From: Ampelocalamus luodianensis
Lineage: Eukaryota; Streptophyta; Magnoliopsida; Poales; Poaceae
Length of the DNA stretch: 64,000 nt
Direction of reading: 5' to 3'
Assembly: GCA_036346255.1 (NCBI GenBank)
Contig: CM070634.1
Location: forward strand, 66,792,476 to 66,856,475
The position numbers were made by a program, and so were the translations under genes. A model generated the notes under the pieces. The model had not been told where the DNA came from and made no database searches. It saw only the letters and a list, made by a program, of their open reading frames with translations. Shown one piece after another: positions 1 through 10,735 of this stretch (its first letter is position 1; each line of letters starts with the position of its first letter).

Positions 1-252
1 TTCAAAAATTATGAAATAATTCAGAGGTGTTACTACAACCTTAGAACCCGGGAAAATTATTTCCAAGGGTTTGACAAAAGATTTGACCAAGGAGGTAGTT
101 GACTTGATAAATGAGGCTTTTGATTTTTAATTTTCCCAAAATTCCGTTACAAGAATTTCAGAAAAGTTTCAAGAGTAAAAGGGTATAAGAAAAGTTTTAA
201 TTTACCCTCAATTTCTTACATTTGAAACACAAGCCAAAATGGGGATGTTACA
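1..252 (-). repeat. Family C LTR, 5' terminal part (right end of a C element)
   Basis: Read on the minus strand this begins TGTAACATCCCCATTTTGG and carries the AT-rich U3 start of family C. The same stretch recurs at 13990-14237, where it is followed by minus-strand integrase sequence, and at about 16200-16450. Here it stops at the terminal TGTAACA complement and the next base belongs to the middle of a family B LTR. It is therefore the right edge of a C element inserted in the B1 3' LTR. The other edge lies left of the window, so the target duplication cannot be checked. Confidence 0.75.
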
Positions 253-791
253 ATGTCCATAACCTAGGACGAGGCTATTCGAATAGTTTTAACCCTGCAG
301 GGGTGTACCAATGTACCCACACGATAGACCGCCTTTCCACCAGCCACGGTTAGCACACTTCCTTTGGTATGCATGCATGGCTAAGTCTAACAAGACGCTT
401 TCCAATGGACGATGCTAATTAAGAGCCGCAACCCACGGGAGAAAGACACATTAGACAGCCTAACCGGCCTGCTAATGCTCCCCTCCAACACCACAAACAC
501 ACACACACAAGAACACACCCACCAACCAGCTCATAATTAACACCTCCCAAAGTACTTAGTCAAGAGAGGTTCCATATCCCCTCGTGTGGTTAGCACGCAC
601 AAGCGCTGGCTTAGTGACACAAGTAACTCTGTCCTTGGGGACTTAGGCACCATTCCACACACCCAACAGATCACATCAACATACCATTGTGCCCAAGTCA
701 AGATATAGTTTTGTTTTCAGTTTTGATTTGTAAATCAATAAAACACAAGGGTTGGACATAATGGAGTAGTATAAGTAGTTGTGTGATCAAG

Positions 792-814
792 ATCATCGAC
801 TAAGTCGATGATCG
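792..814 (-). other. Hairpin I copy in B1 3' LTR
   Basis: The arms GATCATCGACT and AGTCGATGATC form a perfect 11-base inverted repeat around a single base. It is the same as the copy at 59619-59641 in the B1 5' LTR, and equivalent to the hairpin in family A LTRs, where the arms differ by paired changes. Confidence 0.7.
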
Positions 815-2692
815 CCCAATACTACCGATAACTAGGCATGGCTAAGCAATATTCATTCAGAATCTACTAAGTGATAAGAGTTCATCCATCGAACTCTAAC
901 CACAACAAATAACCTAGGCCTGTAGTAGAGGATAACCATTTACCTACAGATTATGCAACTAGAGGTCTAACTAATCAATTTAACAACAAAATAGCAATGC
1001 ATACATAGAAGTTAAACAAAATATTAGACTTTAAAAGTAATGGGATTAATGGGAAATGATCAAACGCTTGCCTACTTGTCGTTGCTCAATTTGTTGCGAG
1101 GGTCGTTTCCTGGTTACCGCAAATGTCTAATCCTAAGCGAAAGAGCAAAACAACCAATAAGACGAGCAACACTTAAACAAAAGAGCAAGCAAAATTATCC
1201 AATTGCATTTAAATTTATACACAAGGTAAAATACGAATATACCTAGACATAGAAACTGAAAACCTAATTTGGATTTGTGGTGCAAAAGATATTCTCTAAA
1301 AACCTATTTTCTAGCCATAATTAGCATCAGAGCAAAAACATTTTCTAGAAAGATTTTGAAGCTGAAATGTTTATGGTAGCTACCATCGGTATAGTGGTAA
1401 CTCGTGATAAAATTTCAGGTCATTTGGAGTTAAAATGATTTAGTTATGATTTTTCTAAGTTATAAATCTAAGACATGATTAATCTCAAGATAAAGACTAC
1501 TGCAAAACCTATACTAAGCTAAAGTACTTTAACAGATGCATTTATAGGACTTTAGTTTGTTAAATTTGGAGCTACAGAAAAAGATATGCAATTTTGAAGT
1601 TTAAAACAATTAATATGTGCAAATAAAAGCCCTGGAACTAAACTGAAAACCAATAAAATCGGGAGGTCGTGGGTCGTTGATCAAGGATCGCACGCTCACG
1701 ATCTCGCATTCTAAAACTCAAGACGAGCCTCGGCGCAAAGACCTCATCGCGCTTAGGGAGGTCTTAGCCACCGATATTGAATCCAACGGTTACGACTAGT
1801 GCACGCACAAACACACACACGAGGAGGTCCTCGCGCTTAAAGGTGGTCGGATCGTTAGATCAAGATTCGACGGTCCCGACCTCCTTAGGAGGTCCTAGGT
1901 TAAATCTACTAAAAAGGTCCGGCGGCGTAGATCGAAGGAGGGAGGTCTTTGACGGCTAAGATCTCCCGAGGAGGTCTTAATCGCCAATGACTCCACCGAT
2001 GGATTTAGATCCAATGGCCCACGTGAGATGGGATGTTCGGTCCATCCGAGCGCTCAACGACCGGGCCTTGGATCTTGAGATGGACGGCCTAGATCAAGAT
2101 TGCATCCCGAGGGGTCCGAATGTTCTCCGCATCCGAGCCGAGATCTAAAGACGAACGATAAAGAGAGAATCAAAACGTAGAGTTGCAAATAGATCGAAGA
2201 GGTTCAGCCCGTTAGATCTAAATCTAACGGTCCAGTAGTCGGGCAGGAGGTTCTAGACGGTCACGATCTCCGTGGGGAGGTCGTGGAACGGCTAAGATGA
2301 AAACGAGGAGGTCCTATGAGACAGTGTTTAATAGAGAGAGGTCCGACAATCAGATCTTCCGTGGGAGGTCCCGAACGCCCAGATTTAGGCGGGAGGTCTT
2401 ATGGTCTTCTTCACAAAGGACCGAGGTGGTCTTTTGCAAAGAGGACCTCAAGGAGGTCTTTAGGGGCTTTTACAAAGACCACAGGAGGTGTTTTGCAAAG
2501 AGGACCCCTGGAAGGTCTTTTGCGAAACACAAGGCGGTCTTATACGGCTAAGATTTAACAGGTGGTCCCGGACGGCTAGGATCACCACCAAGGGGAGGTC
2601 CAGAGACTTAGGATTTTATGAAAAGATCCTAAGGCCCGATCTAAACTTGGAGAGGTCGGGGACGGCTAAGATTAGCCCGAGGAGGTCCTGGG

Positions 2693-2696
2693 GTGG
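2693..2696. repeat. Left target-site duplication of A1 (GTGG)
   Basis: GTGG sits immediately before the TG of the A1 LTR. The matching GTGGT follows the CACA of the A1 3' LTR at 51348-51352. The uninterrupted site in the B1 5' LTR reads CCGGGTGGTTTTAATGG near 61550. A fifth base (T) would be shared if one T was lost at the TT run. Confidence 0.65.
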
Positions 2697-3103
2697 TGTA
2701 ACAGCCCTAACTTAGGGTTTGTATTTCAAATGTAAAATCTTGAGGAGAAATAAAAACTTTTGTTGTCTCTTCAAATCATTTGAAAGTTCCTACATTTTCC
2801 CTAGCAAGTTCCATTTTCTAGAATTAAATTCTTGTGAATGGAGATTGTTGTCAGCAAATTCTTAGCCTTCAAACTTGTGATCATCCTCTGAAACTATTTT
2901 TCCTAGCATCTTGATCATCCTATCTACCTCCCTGAATTATTTCACAATTTTTAGATTTTGTTTGCTATTTCAAATGGCCAAGTCAACTCTGTTTGAAATC
3001 TGGTCAAACTCCTGACAGCAGCTTGTGAATTTTTCTAGAACAATGCAGTGCATAAAAAGTTCTGGAAAATTATACAAGGTTGTTCTCTGTCTCTAGTAGC
3101 TAC

Positions 3104-3110
3104 TATAAAA
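3104..3110 (+). promoter_or_regulatory. Candidate TATA box in family A LTR
   Basis: TATAAAA lies about 410 bases into the LTR, between AT-rich U3 sequence and the GC-rich block. Copy A2 has the same box near 5614. The other copies (about 23490, 32283, 37280, 47656) read CATAAAA, so the box is weak or error-affected. A CTACAAAA stretch about 490 bases downstream (for example 3593) is an alternative. No start site can be proven from sequence. Confidence 0.35.
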
Positions 3111-3229
3111 TTTCTGAAATTTTGGAGCTCAGGAGCTACCTCTAAAAATTCCCCAAACCTTCTCTGTCTTTTAAATCAAATTCTAAAGTATCGCCTCTGC
3201 CCAACCCAACCTCTGCTCGAGTCCGACCA

Positions 3230-4300
3230 CGCCACTTGACTCGGTCGCGCCAACTAGCTGCACCGCCGCGTGAGTCCAATCGATCGTGACCGTCCGATGC
3301 AAATCGAACGATCCACGCTATGCGCGCAACCGACTCCGTCCGAATGCATACATCAATCCCGACCGCCCATCTCGCATCCAACGGCCGAGCGATATTGATC
3401 GAGTTCAACTCGCGCGCCGCTTTGCCGCCGCCACGACTTGTGGGCCATACCTGCCAGGCCATTTCCGCCACGCCACTCGCCAGCCCAGCGCACCGCCGCT
3501 CGCTGGGCTCGCGGCCGCCGCCATACATGCGTACGCCACCTCACTCACCGGCCTTTTCACCGCCCACCGCTCACTCGCCGCCCCGCCGCCTCCTACAAAA
3601 CCTCCAAGGCTTTCCTACCTCGCTGCCTCCATTGCCGCTTCTTCCACCGAGCCCAGGAGCCGTGAGCGCCGCCGCGACGCCCGAGCGCTGCTCGCCGCCC
3701 GGTGATCTCCGAGCACGGCATCGCGCCACGGCGTGTTCCACATCTCTCGAAGTAAACCTCAAGGAATTTCTGCTCATCGCTGTGAGCTGCGCGTGGCCTT
3801 CTTTTCCAAGTCCGCCGAACCGCTTTTCCACCGACGCTGCCTTTCTCCGTGAGCTCCACCAATTCTTCGCCGTGAGCACCACCGACTCCACCTTTCTTCT
3901 CCACTCTCACTCGCCCTCGCTCACCCCGTGCCCTGCCGCGTTAATCGCCTTGCGCCGCGCGGCTCGCCGCCGCCACTCCGGTGCCTCTTCGCCGCCGCTA
4001 GCACGCCGGTGAGTTCCTCGTAACTCATCGATGCCCATGCGCCGCTTAAATTTCATTGTCTTCTCTCTAGTGCGCGCGCTTGTCACCCCACCGCCGCCGC
4101 CAAGCTCCGCAGCAGCGCCACCGTGCTTCTCCCGCAACCCGCCACCATCGCCGCCTTCTGGTCCTCGCGACCCATTTTGCCCGTCGCACACCGCGCTGGC
4201 TACTCGCCGCGCAAGTTCAGTCCAGCAGCCCGAGCCTCGTTTCTTCTCATATTCCTCTCTCTGTCTGCATAATGGGGCCCACTCCTTCAAAACCAATTAG
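3230..4300 (+). other. GC-rich, exon-like block in family A LTR
   Basis: About 1.07 kb is rich in C and G, with repeated CGCC and CCACC strings, between AT-rich flanks. It resembles the GC-rich 5' exon of a grass gene. It ends near a donor-like CCGGTGAGTTC (about 4008-4018) and is followed by AT-rich, intron-like sequence. Open frames up to 230 codons run through it, but the frames differ from copy to copy and give arginine/proline/serine-rich peptides. I call it non-coding leader. Equivalent blocks lie at about 5740-6830, 23580-24720, 32385-33510, 37380-38500 and 47760-48890. Confidence 0.5.
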
Positions 4301-5203
4301 TTAGCTGCTAATCATGATTATGATTGTTCTTTAGTTCACTCATGCTTGATCAATATTGGTATTAGAGGTTTGAAAGCATTTTAGTTCTAGTTCTCTCGTA
4401 TATTTCCTCGTTGTCGCTTTTCGTTGTCAGAATCAAAATTGGTTTCATGCTTGCTATTTAGGTCTTGATGAGTTCCTTAGAAATAGTGTTTGGTATGGAA
4501 TTATGTCAGCTCGTGATTCTCGATTTTGAAACCCTTGTTGGCATAAGTGATCTAAAGAAGTCATAATGAATCTAGTGGTTTGTCTCTCGAATTGTCTTTC
4601 CTATCTGCTACAAGTAGTAAGGTCTTGTAGTGATAGCATGTCGTAATTGTTAACCTTCCTATATGTTGGTGTAATGCTTAGTGTGTTAGTACCTGAAATT
4701 TTATTAAGGCCAACCATAATTAGAATTTTGTTTAGCACCTCATAGTTGGATAATTGACTAGTCAAGATTGTCAATAGCTTTGTAGGTTCCAGAATATCAC
4801 CTTGTAATGGTTGAGTTAGAGAACCTAGCCGTTGTTGATTTATTAACTTGATGATTAAATAATAGATGTGCACACAATCACCATCAAAGCTCTGCCCAAA
4901 GTTTAAAGCGTGTTAGAAGTTTGATTTTGAGGTTAACCTAGCAAATGAGTGGATGGGTCTCTGCAGCAATTATTTGTCATTCTTTGTGATAGTCTAGCCT
5001 TGTGTATATGTTGGTGTTTGTATAGATGTTTGAGTTTTGCGGTGTTATTCGCTCTTATTCGCTGTTTTGTTAATCGTTAGGATTCGATATTTATGCAACC
5101 CCGAGGACGATCCTCCGCACCATATTGAGCAACAAAGAACTGTGCAAGCGCTTGATCATGTTTAATCCCAGATTTTAAAGATTAATATTTTGTTTCAATT
5201 GTA

Positions 5204-5208
5204 TGTAT
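5204..5208. repeat. Left target-site duplication of A2 (TGTAT)
   Basis: TGTAT precedes the TGTAACAG start of A2. The same TGTAT follows the end of A2 at 40949-40953. The empty site in the A1 3' LTR reads TTGTATGTATGCATTGC. This is a perfect 5-base duplication, as expected for a Ty3/gypsy integrase. Confidence 0.9.
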
Positions 5209-8200
5209 TGTAACAGCTCTAACTTAGGGTTTGTATTTCAAATGTAAAATCTTGAGGAGAAATAAAACTTTTGTTGTCTCTTCAAATCATTTGAAAGTTC
5301 CTACATTTTCCTAGCAAGTTCCATTTTCTAGAATTAAATTCTTGTGAATGGAGATTGTTGTCAGCAAATTCTTAGCCTTCAAACTTGTGATCATCCTCTG
5401 AAACTATTTTTCCTAGCATCTTGATCATCCTATCTACCTCCCTGAATTATTTCACAATTTTTAGATTTTGTTTGCTATTTCAAATGGCCAAGTCAACTCT
5501 GTTTGAAATCTGGTCAAACTCCTCTGTACAGCAGCTTGTGAATTTTCTAGAACAATGCAGTGCATAAAAGTTCTGGAAAATTATACAAGGTTGTTCTCTG
5601 TCTCTAGTAGCTACTATAAAAATTTCTGAAATTTTGGAGCTCAGAGCTACTCTAAAAATTCCCCAAACCTTCTCTGTCTTTTAAATCAAATTTAAAGCAT
5701 CGTCTCGCCCGAACCCAACCTCTGCTCGAGTCCGACCGCGCCACTTGACTCTGGTCGCGCCAACTAGCTGCACCGCTGCGTGAGTCCAATCGATCGTGAC
5801 CGTCTGATGCAAATCGAACGATCCACGCATGCGGCGCAACCGACCGTCCGAATGCATACATCAATCCCGACCGCCCATCTCGATCCAACGGCCGGAGCGA
5901 TATTGATCGAGTCTAACTCGGCTCGCGCTGCTTTGTTGCTGCCGCCGACTTGTGGGCCATACCTGCCAGGCCATTTCCGCCACGCCACTCGCCAGCTCCA
6001 GCCGCACCGCCGCTCGCTGCAAGGCCTCGCCGGCCGCGCCACATGCGCGTACGCCACCTCACCACCGGTCTTTTCACCGCCCACTGCTCACCTCGCCGCC
6101 CGCCGCTTCCTACAAAACCTCCGGCTTTTCTACCTCGCTGCCTCATTGCCGTTTTTTTCCATCGAGCCCAGAGCCGTGAGCGCCGCCGCGACGCCCGAGC
6201 GCTCTCGCTGCCCGGTGATCTCGAGCACGGCATCGCGCCACGGCGTGTTCCACATCCTCGAAGTAAACCTCAAGGAATTTCGGTTTCATCGCTGTGAGCT
6301 GCGCGTGGCCTTTCTTCTCCAAGTCCGGCCGAAACCGCTTTTCCACCGACGCCTTTCTCCGGTGAGCTCCACCATTCTTCGCTCCGCGAGCACCACCGAC
6401 TCCACCTTTCTTCTCCACTCTCTCACTCGCCCTCTCGCTCACCCTGTGCCTCGCCGCCGTTAATCGCCTTTGCGCCGCGGCTCGCCGCCGGGCCACCCGG
6501 TGCCCTCGCTGCCGCCAGCACGCCGGTGAGTTCTCGTAACTCATCGATGCCCATGCGCGCGCTAAATTTCATTGTCTTCTCTAGTGCGCGCGCTTGTCAC
6601 CCCATCGCCGCCGCTAAGCTCCGCCGCAGCACGCCACCGTGCTCCGGCCAACCCGCGACACCATCGCCTTCCTTCAGTGGTCCTCGTTACCCATTTTGCC
6701 CGCCGCACAGCCCGCGCTACCACTCGCCGCGGCAAGTTCAGTCCAAAGCAGCCCGAGCCTCCTCGTTTCTTCATATTCCTCTCTCGCTCTGCTCGATGCT
6801 GGGGCCCACTCCTTCAAAACCAATTAGTTAGCTGCTAATCATGATTATGATTGTTCTTTAGTTCACTCTCATGCTTGATCAATATTGGTATTAGAGGTTT
6901 GCAAGCATTTTAGTTCTAGTTCTCGATATTTCCGTTGTCGTTTTCGTTGTCGAATCAAAATTGGTTTCATGCTTGCTATTTAGGTCTTGATGAGTTCCTT
7001 AGGAAATAGTGTTTGGTATGGAATTATGTCATTCGTGATTCGATTTTTAAACCCTTGTTGGCATAAGTGATCTAAAGAAGTCGTTAATGAATCTAGTGGT
7101 TTGTCTCAGAATTGTCTTTCCTACTGCTACAAGTGTAGTAAGGTCTTGTAGTGATAGCATGTCAGAATTGTTAACCTTCCTATATGTTGGTGTAATGCTT
7201 AGGTGTGTTAGTACCTGAAATTTTATTAAGGCCAACCATAATTAGAATTTTGTTTAGCACCTCATAGTTGGATAATTGACTAGTCAAGATTGTCAATAGC
7301 TTTTGTAGGTTCTGTAATATCACCTTGTAATGGTTGAGTTAGAGAACCTAGTCTGTTGTTGATTTATTAACTTGATGATTAAATAATAGATGTGCACACA
7401 ATCACCATCAAAGCCCGTCCAAAGTTTAAAGCGTGTTAGAAGTTTGATTTTGAGGTTAACCTAGCAAATGAGTGGATGGGTCTCGCAGCAATTATTTGTC
7501 ATTCTTTGTGATAGTCTAGCCTTGTGTATATGTTGGTGTTTGTATAGATGTTTGAGTTTTGCCGGGTGTTATTCGCTCTTATTCGCTGTTTTGTTAATCG
7601 TTAGGATTCGATATTTGCGCAACCCCGAGGACGATCCTCCGCACCATATTGAGCAACAAAGAACTGTGCAAGGGCTTGATCATGATTAATCCCTTATTTT
7701 AAAGTTTAATATTTTGTTTCAATTGTATGTATGCATCGCTTAATTTGTGTTAAAATGGTTAGTTAAACCAGAGTGCATATCCCGTAGACAAAATATGGAT
7801 CTCTACTACCGAGCCTAAGTTATTTGTCGTGATTAGAGATCACTGGATGATCTCTGTCACTTAGTAGATTCGGGTCAACTTGCTTAGACATGCTTAGTTA
7901 TCGGTAGAATCAAGGTTATCGACTTTAGTCGGTAACCTTGATCACACAAAATTTACTATAACTTTATGTTTTAGCATTTCGCTATGTTTATCTCGCAAAA
8001 CTAAAAATGAAAACAAAAATGGTTTAGACTTGGGCACAATGGTAAGACTGTGTGATCTGGGTGTGACCGAAAGGTGCCCGAGTCAATTAAGGACCGAAAG
8101 TTACTTGCGCCACATCGCATCGAGCATTTTGCGCATAACCACACTAGAGTATATGGGACCTCTCTGACCTAGTACTTTGGCGGTATTGGCCCGGTCGCAG

Positions 8201-9236
8201 GAGGTCGCAGGAGGGATGGAGGTGGAGCATGGTAGTTGTCCAAAAGCTTTATCCCGAGTGGGTAGTTGTCTTTCGGCTTTACCATGTAAGCGCATGGTGT
8301 TTCTACCCATACGAGCGCTCGGGTTGATACACAATATTGGAAACAGCCTCGTAGGACTTAGTCAGTGCGGATACCTTCGAAGTGTGCTTTGGCTTAAAGG
8401 CGGTCTCAAGTGTGGGTACATTGGTACACCTCGCAGGTTAAAACTATTCGAATAGCCTCGCCCCAGGTTATGGACACGCCTGATACGCCTGTAAGAACTA
8501 GACTACAACATTTAAATTAAAACTTGATGGGTGGTACGAACTGGATTCGTGTTATTGTTGGGGTGACTATTGGGATAGTCACTTCTAGGTTGTTTATCTT
8601 TCGCTATTGTTATTAATATCCTTATCGTTATTTCAATCTTAAAAATGAATTGCAAACTTGCCTTCAAACCAGATTACCTTATTGCAAATGAAAATTGGCT
8701 TTATGCAAATAAAACATATGGTTTCCACTAAACAAGCCCGCATGTAGCATATGAACAGTCCGCTAGTTCACACGCTGGCCTTTGCGGTACAAAGACAATC
8801 TTTGTACTGTGTGCTTTGCTTAATGTTTTGTTGCAGAGGAAGAAGGTGAGCCTCGTGGTCCTCACTTCGTGAGTCAGGCTGCCGCTCGTGGGTGACGACT
8901 AGGCTTGGCGGTCCTGGCCGATGCCTTGTGGGTTGAAGGCACACCGATTGGCTTTGTTTATAGCCATCTTATGGCATTTTTGCTTCCGCTGCCTTTTTGT
9001 TGTTATTTGTGTATCTTGTGGCTACGGCCATTGTCTGTAATATTGTTACTATTTGTTTATCTTCCGCTTGGAAGTGTGGTGTTTGGACTCTATGTGTGGA
9101 ATGGAGTTGATGTCTAATTTTGTACCGGTGTGTATACGTCGGGAAGTATACATATCTCGAGGATCGCTTTATTTGATTTGTGATGCTAGGACCTGTGGTT
9201 GGTTACATTACAAACCAAATAAACTGGGTCCTCACA
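5209..9236 (+). repeat. A2 5' LTR (complete, 4.03 kb)
   Basis: It runs from TGTAACAGCTCTAACTTAGG to GGGTCCTCACA and is followed at once by a primer-binding site. It holds the whole family A layout: AT-rich U3, TATA-like box near 5614, GC-rich block, AT-rich middle, hairpin I (about 7914-7937), palindrome CTATTCGAATAG (about 8447), hairpin II (about 8560), hairpin III (about 8789), microexon-like site (8837-8845) and terminal hairpin IV (about 9165-9225). Confidence 0.9.
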
Positions 9237-9240
9237 AAGT

Positions 9241-9253
9241 TGGTATCAGAGCC
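9241..9253 (+). other. Primer-binding site (initiator tRNA-Met)
   Basis: TGGTATCAGAGCC is complementary to the 3' end of plant initiator tRNA-Met, the usual minus-strand primer of this clade. It sits four bases after the LTR end. Of the family A copies in this window, this is the only one with the full site. The others read TGGTATCGAGCC. Confidence 0.9.
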
Positions 9254-9648
9254 ATTCGACCGTAGCAACCCAAGCATAGTCGTTTTTAGGATATTTTGAA
9301 AAGCTTAATTTCAAAGTATAAAAGGGTTTATGAAAACCTAGGCAGATTCTCGATTTTACTCTTACCTATCTTAGCCTTCTACTCTCATCTTACTCTAATT
9401 TGAGTTTAAAACTTGGTTTCTTTCTTCCTTTCAAAAGATAGTTACTACTGTAGAATCACTTTGGGAGAACCATAGAGAATTAAGTCTAAGTAAAATTTGT
9501 GGGAGCATAAGGGTAAGATATGTATGAGTTGCTATGTGTCCGATTTTTGTCGGGTCGAACTTTATCCGCCTTTGTGTTTGTTTCTCGACCGCTTCATGAA
9601 TTTTGGGCTTGCTCTTAAATTTGTTGCTAACTTGTCTTAGTAAAACAG
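9254..9648 (+). other. A2 untranslated leader between primer site and gag
   Basis: This AT-rich non-coding leader has a TATAAAAGGG string near 9317 and ends in CTTAGTAAAACAG directly before the gag ATG. The terminal CAG could be a splice acceptor. No open frame is shared with the other copies. Confidence 0.65.
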
Positions 9649-10735
9649 ATGGCCGGAGAACGCTGCAGTAGTCGCAGGCTGGTCATGATGAGGAGCTTCC
9701 TCCTCCGACCATGGTCGAGGTGCTCGCCGCATCGAGCGAAACCGCATGGACCTGCATGTGCATCTTGGAGGTTATTGCTAGAATACCTCCACTCGCCGTG
9801 GTGGCGCCACTGTGCTCGCTGGGACTTGCAGAGTTCCTCCGCACACACCGCCGACTTTCTCCCGCCTCGAGGACCTCTCGAGCAGTGACGATTGGTCGCG
9901 CATGGTTGAGCGAAGCTCAACATAGCTCTGCTGCCAGCGCAGACAAGGCGCTCTTCGGCCCCACCGCCTTGAGGGCGCGGCACTCTCATGGTGGGAGAAC
10001 TATCTCGCCATGCAGCCCGCGCCATGTGGTCGCGCGGGAGGAGTTCCCGCCTTTCGTCGGGCCCACATCCCGCACGGCCCGATGAAGTCAAGAAAAGGAG
10101 TTCCTCGCGCCAAGCAAGGGCGCAAGTCCGTGACGGAGTACCTTTACGCAGTTCAATCATCCGCTCGTTATGCTCCGGTGAGGTGGCCTCGGATGAGGCT
10201 ACAGAGAAGTTTATGGATGGCTTGTCCGAGGAGCCGCAGGACAAGCTATCCATTGTGGACTTCTCGCACTTTCGTGCCTTGGTAGATAAGGCCATTGTTG
10301 CTCGAGCATAAGGCTAAGGCGCTGGGTGAGTCCTGCAAGCGCAAATGGGAGGCGATCGCCCGCTTCACACCACTCGCTCGTCTCCTCGGCCGGGCCAAGC
10401 ACCGCTGGTCTGCTTCTTTGCTCCACCGGCGCGAGACCATCTGCACCAGCCTCGCCCACCGCAGGCCGTGAGCCAGCCACGCGGCGCCGCGATCCAGAAG
10501 CAGAGCGGTCTCCGCAACCGCGGCCGAGGTGACTTGTTTGAGCCGCCACAACAAGGGCCATTATGCGAATGCCCGCCTCGAGTGTTGCAGCAGCCCTCGC
10601 CCTAATGGAGGACGCGGCAGGGAGCGGCCACCACCGACTGTAAGATTATTCAAGACTCAGGTGCGAGCAGCAAGGCCGAGTGAACCACCTTTCACCGAGG
10701 AGGCTCTGGAGGCGCCGATGTCGTGATTGGTACAC
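9649..10735 (+). pseudogene. gag: A2 gag (frameshifted)
   Basis: Gag forms the nucleocapsid shell that packages the element RNA. The ATG at 9649 follows CAG and matches the start used by the other copies (MAG followed by a basic stretch, then EELPPPPTMAEVL in intact copies). Recognisable blocks are LRTHPPTF, a WWENYLAMQPA-like run near 9990, KQGRKSVTEYLY near 10105, and EKFMDGLSEEPQDKLSIVD near 10210. A zinc knuckle lies at 10535-10570, but its second cysteine reads arginine (CLSRHNKGHYAN). Several single-base indels break the frame, many beside CTG/CAG. Whether the breaks are real or sequencing errors cannot be settled here. Confidence 0.75.

Larger units (their letters stand above)
253..2696 (-). 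repeat. B1 3' LTR, left portion
   Basis: The stretch is collinear with 59078-61546 of the complete B1 5' LTR, from the ATGTCCATAACCTAGG region to GAGGAGGTCCTGGGGTGG. It holds the R/U5 palindrome CTATTCGAATAG, hairpin I (792-814), an AT-rich spacer and the GGAGGTC-rich array (about 1660-2690). Family A element A1 interrupts it at 2697, and the same LTR resumes at 51348. Small reading frames inside it are not conserved between copies and are not called as genes. Confidence 0.8.
2697..5208 (+). repeat. A1 5' LTR, left part
   Basis: It starts TGTAACAGCCCTAACTTAGGG and includes the AT-rich U3 (2697 to about 3200), a GC-rich block (about 3230-4300) and an AT-rich downstream block. It ends at TTGTATGTAT, where A2 begins. 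The 3' LTR counterpart continues unbroken across this point near 49808-49815. No gene is supported here. Confidence 0.85.

Noticed and set aside
490..515. ACACACAC run, also at 16681 and 59318
   Set aside because: A short dinucleotide run inside the B LTR, with no further structure.
1040..1246. 68-codon frame repeated at 59869-60078
   Set aside because: It lies on the antisense strand of the B LTR within shared leader sequence; conservation is explained by LTR identity.
3320..4012. 230-codon open frame in the GC-rich LTR block, with similar long frames at 5780, 23676 and 32523
   Set aside because: The frames shift between copies, the peptides are arginine/proline/serine-rich, and overlapping long frames exist on both strands, as GC-rich DNA gives by chance.
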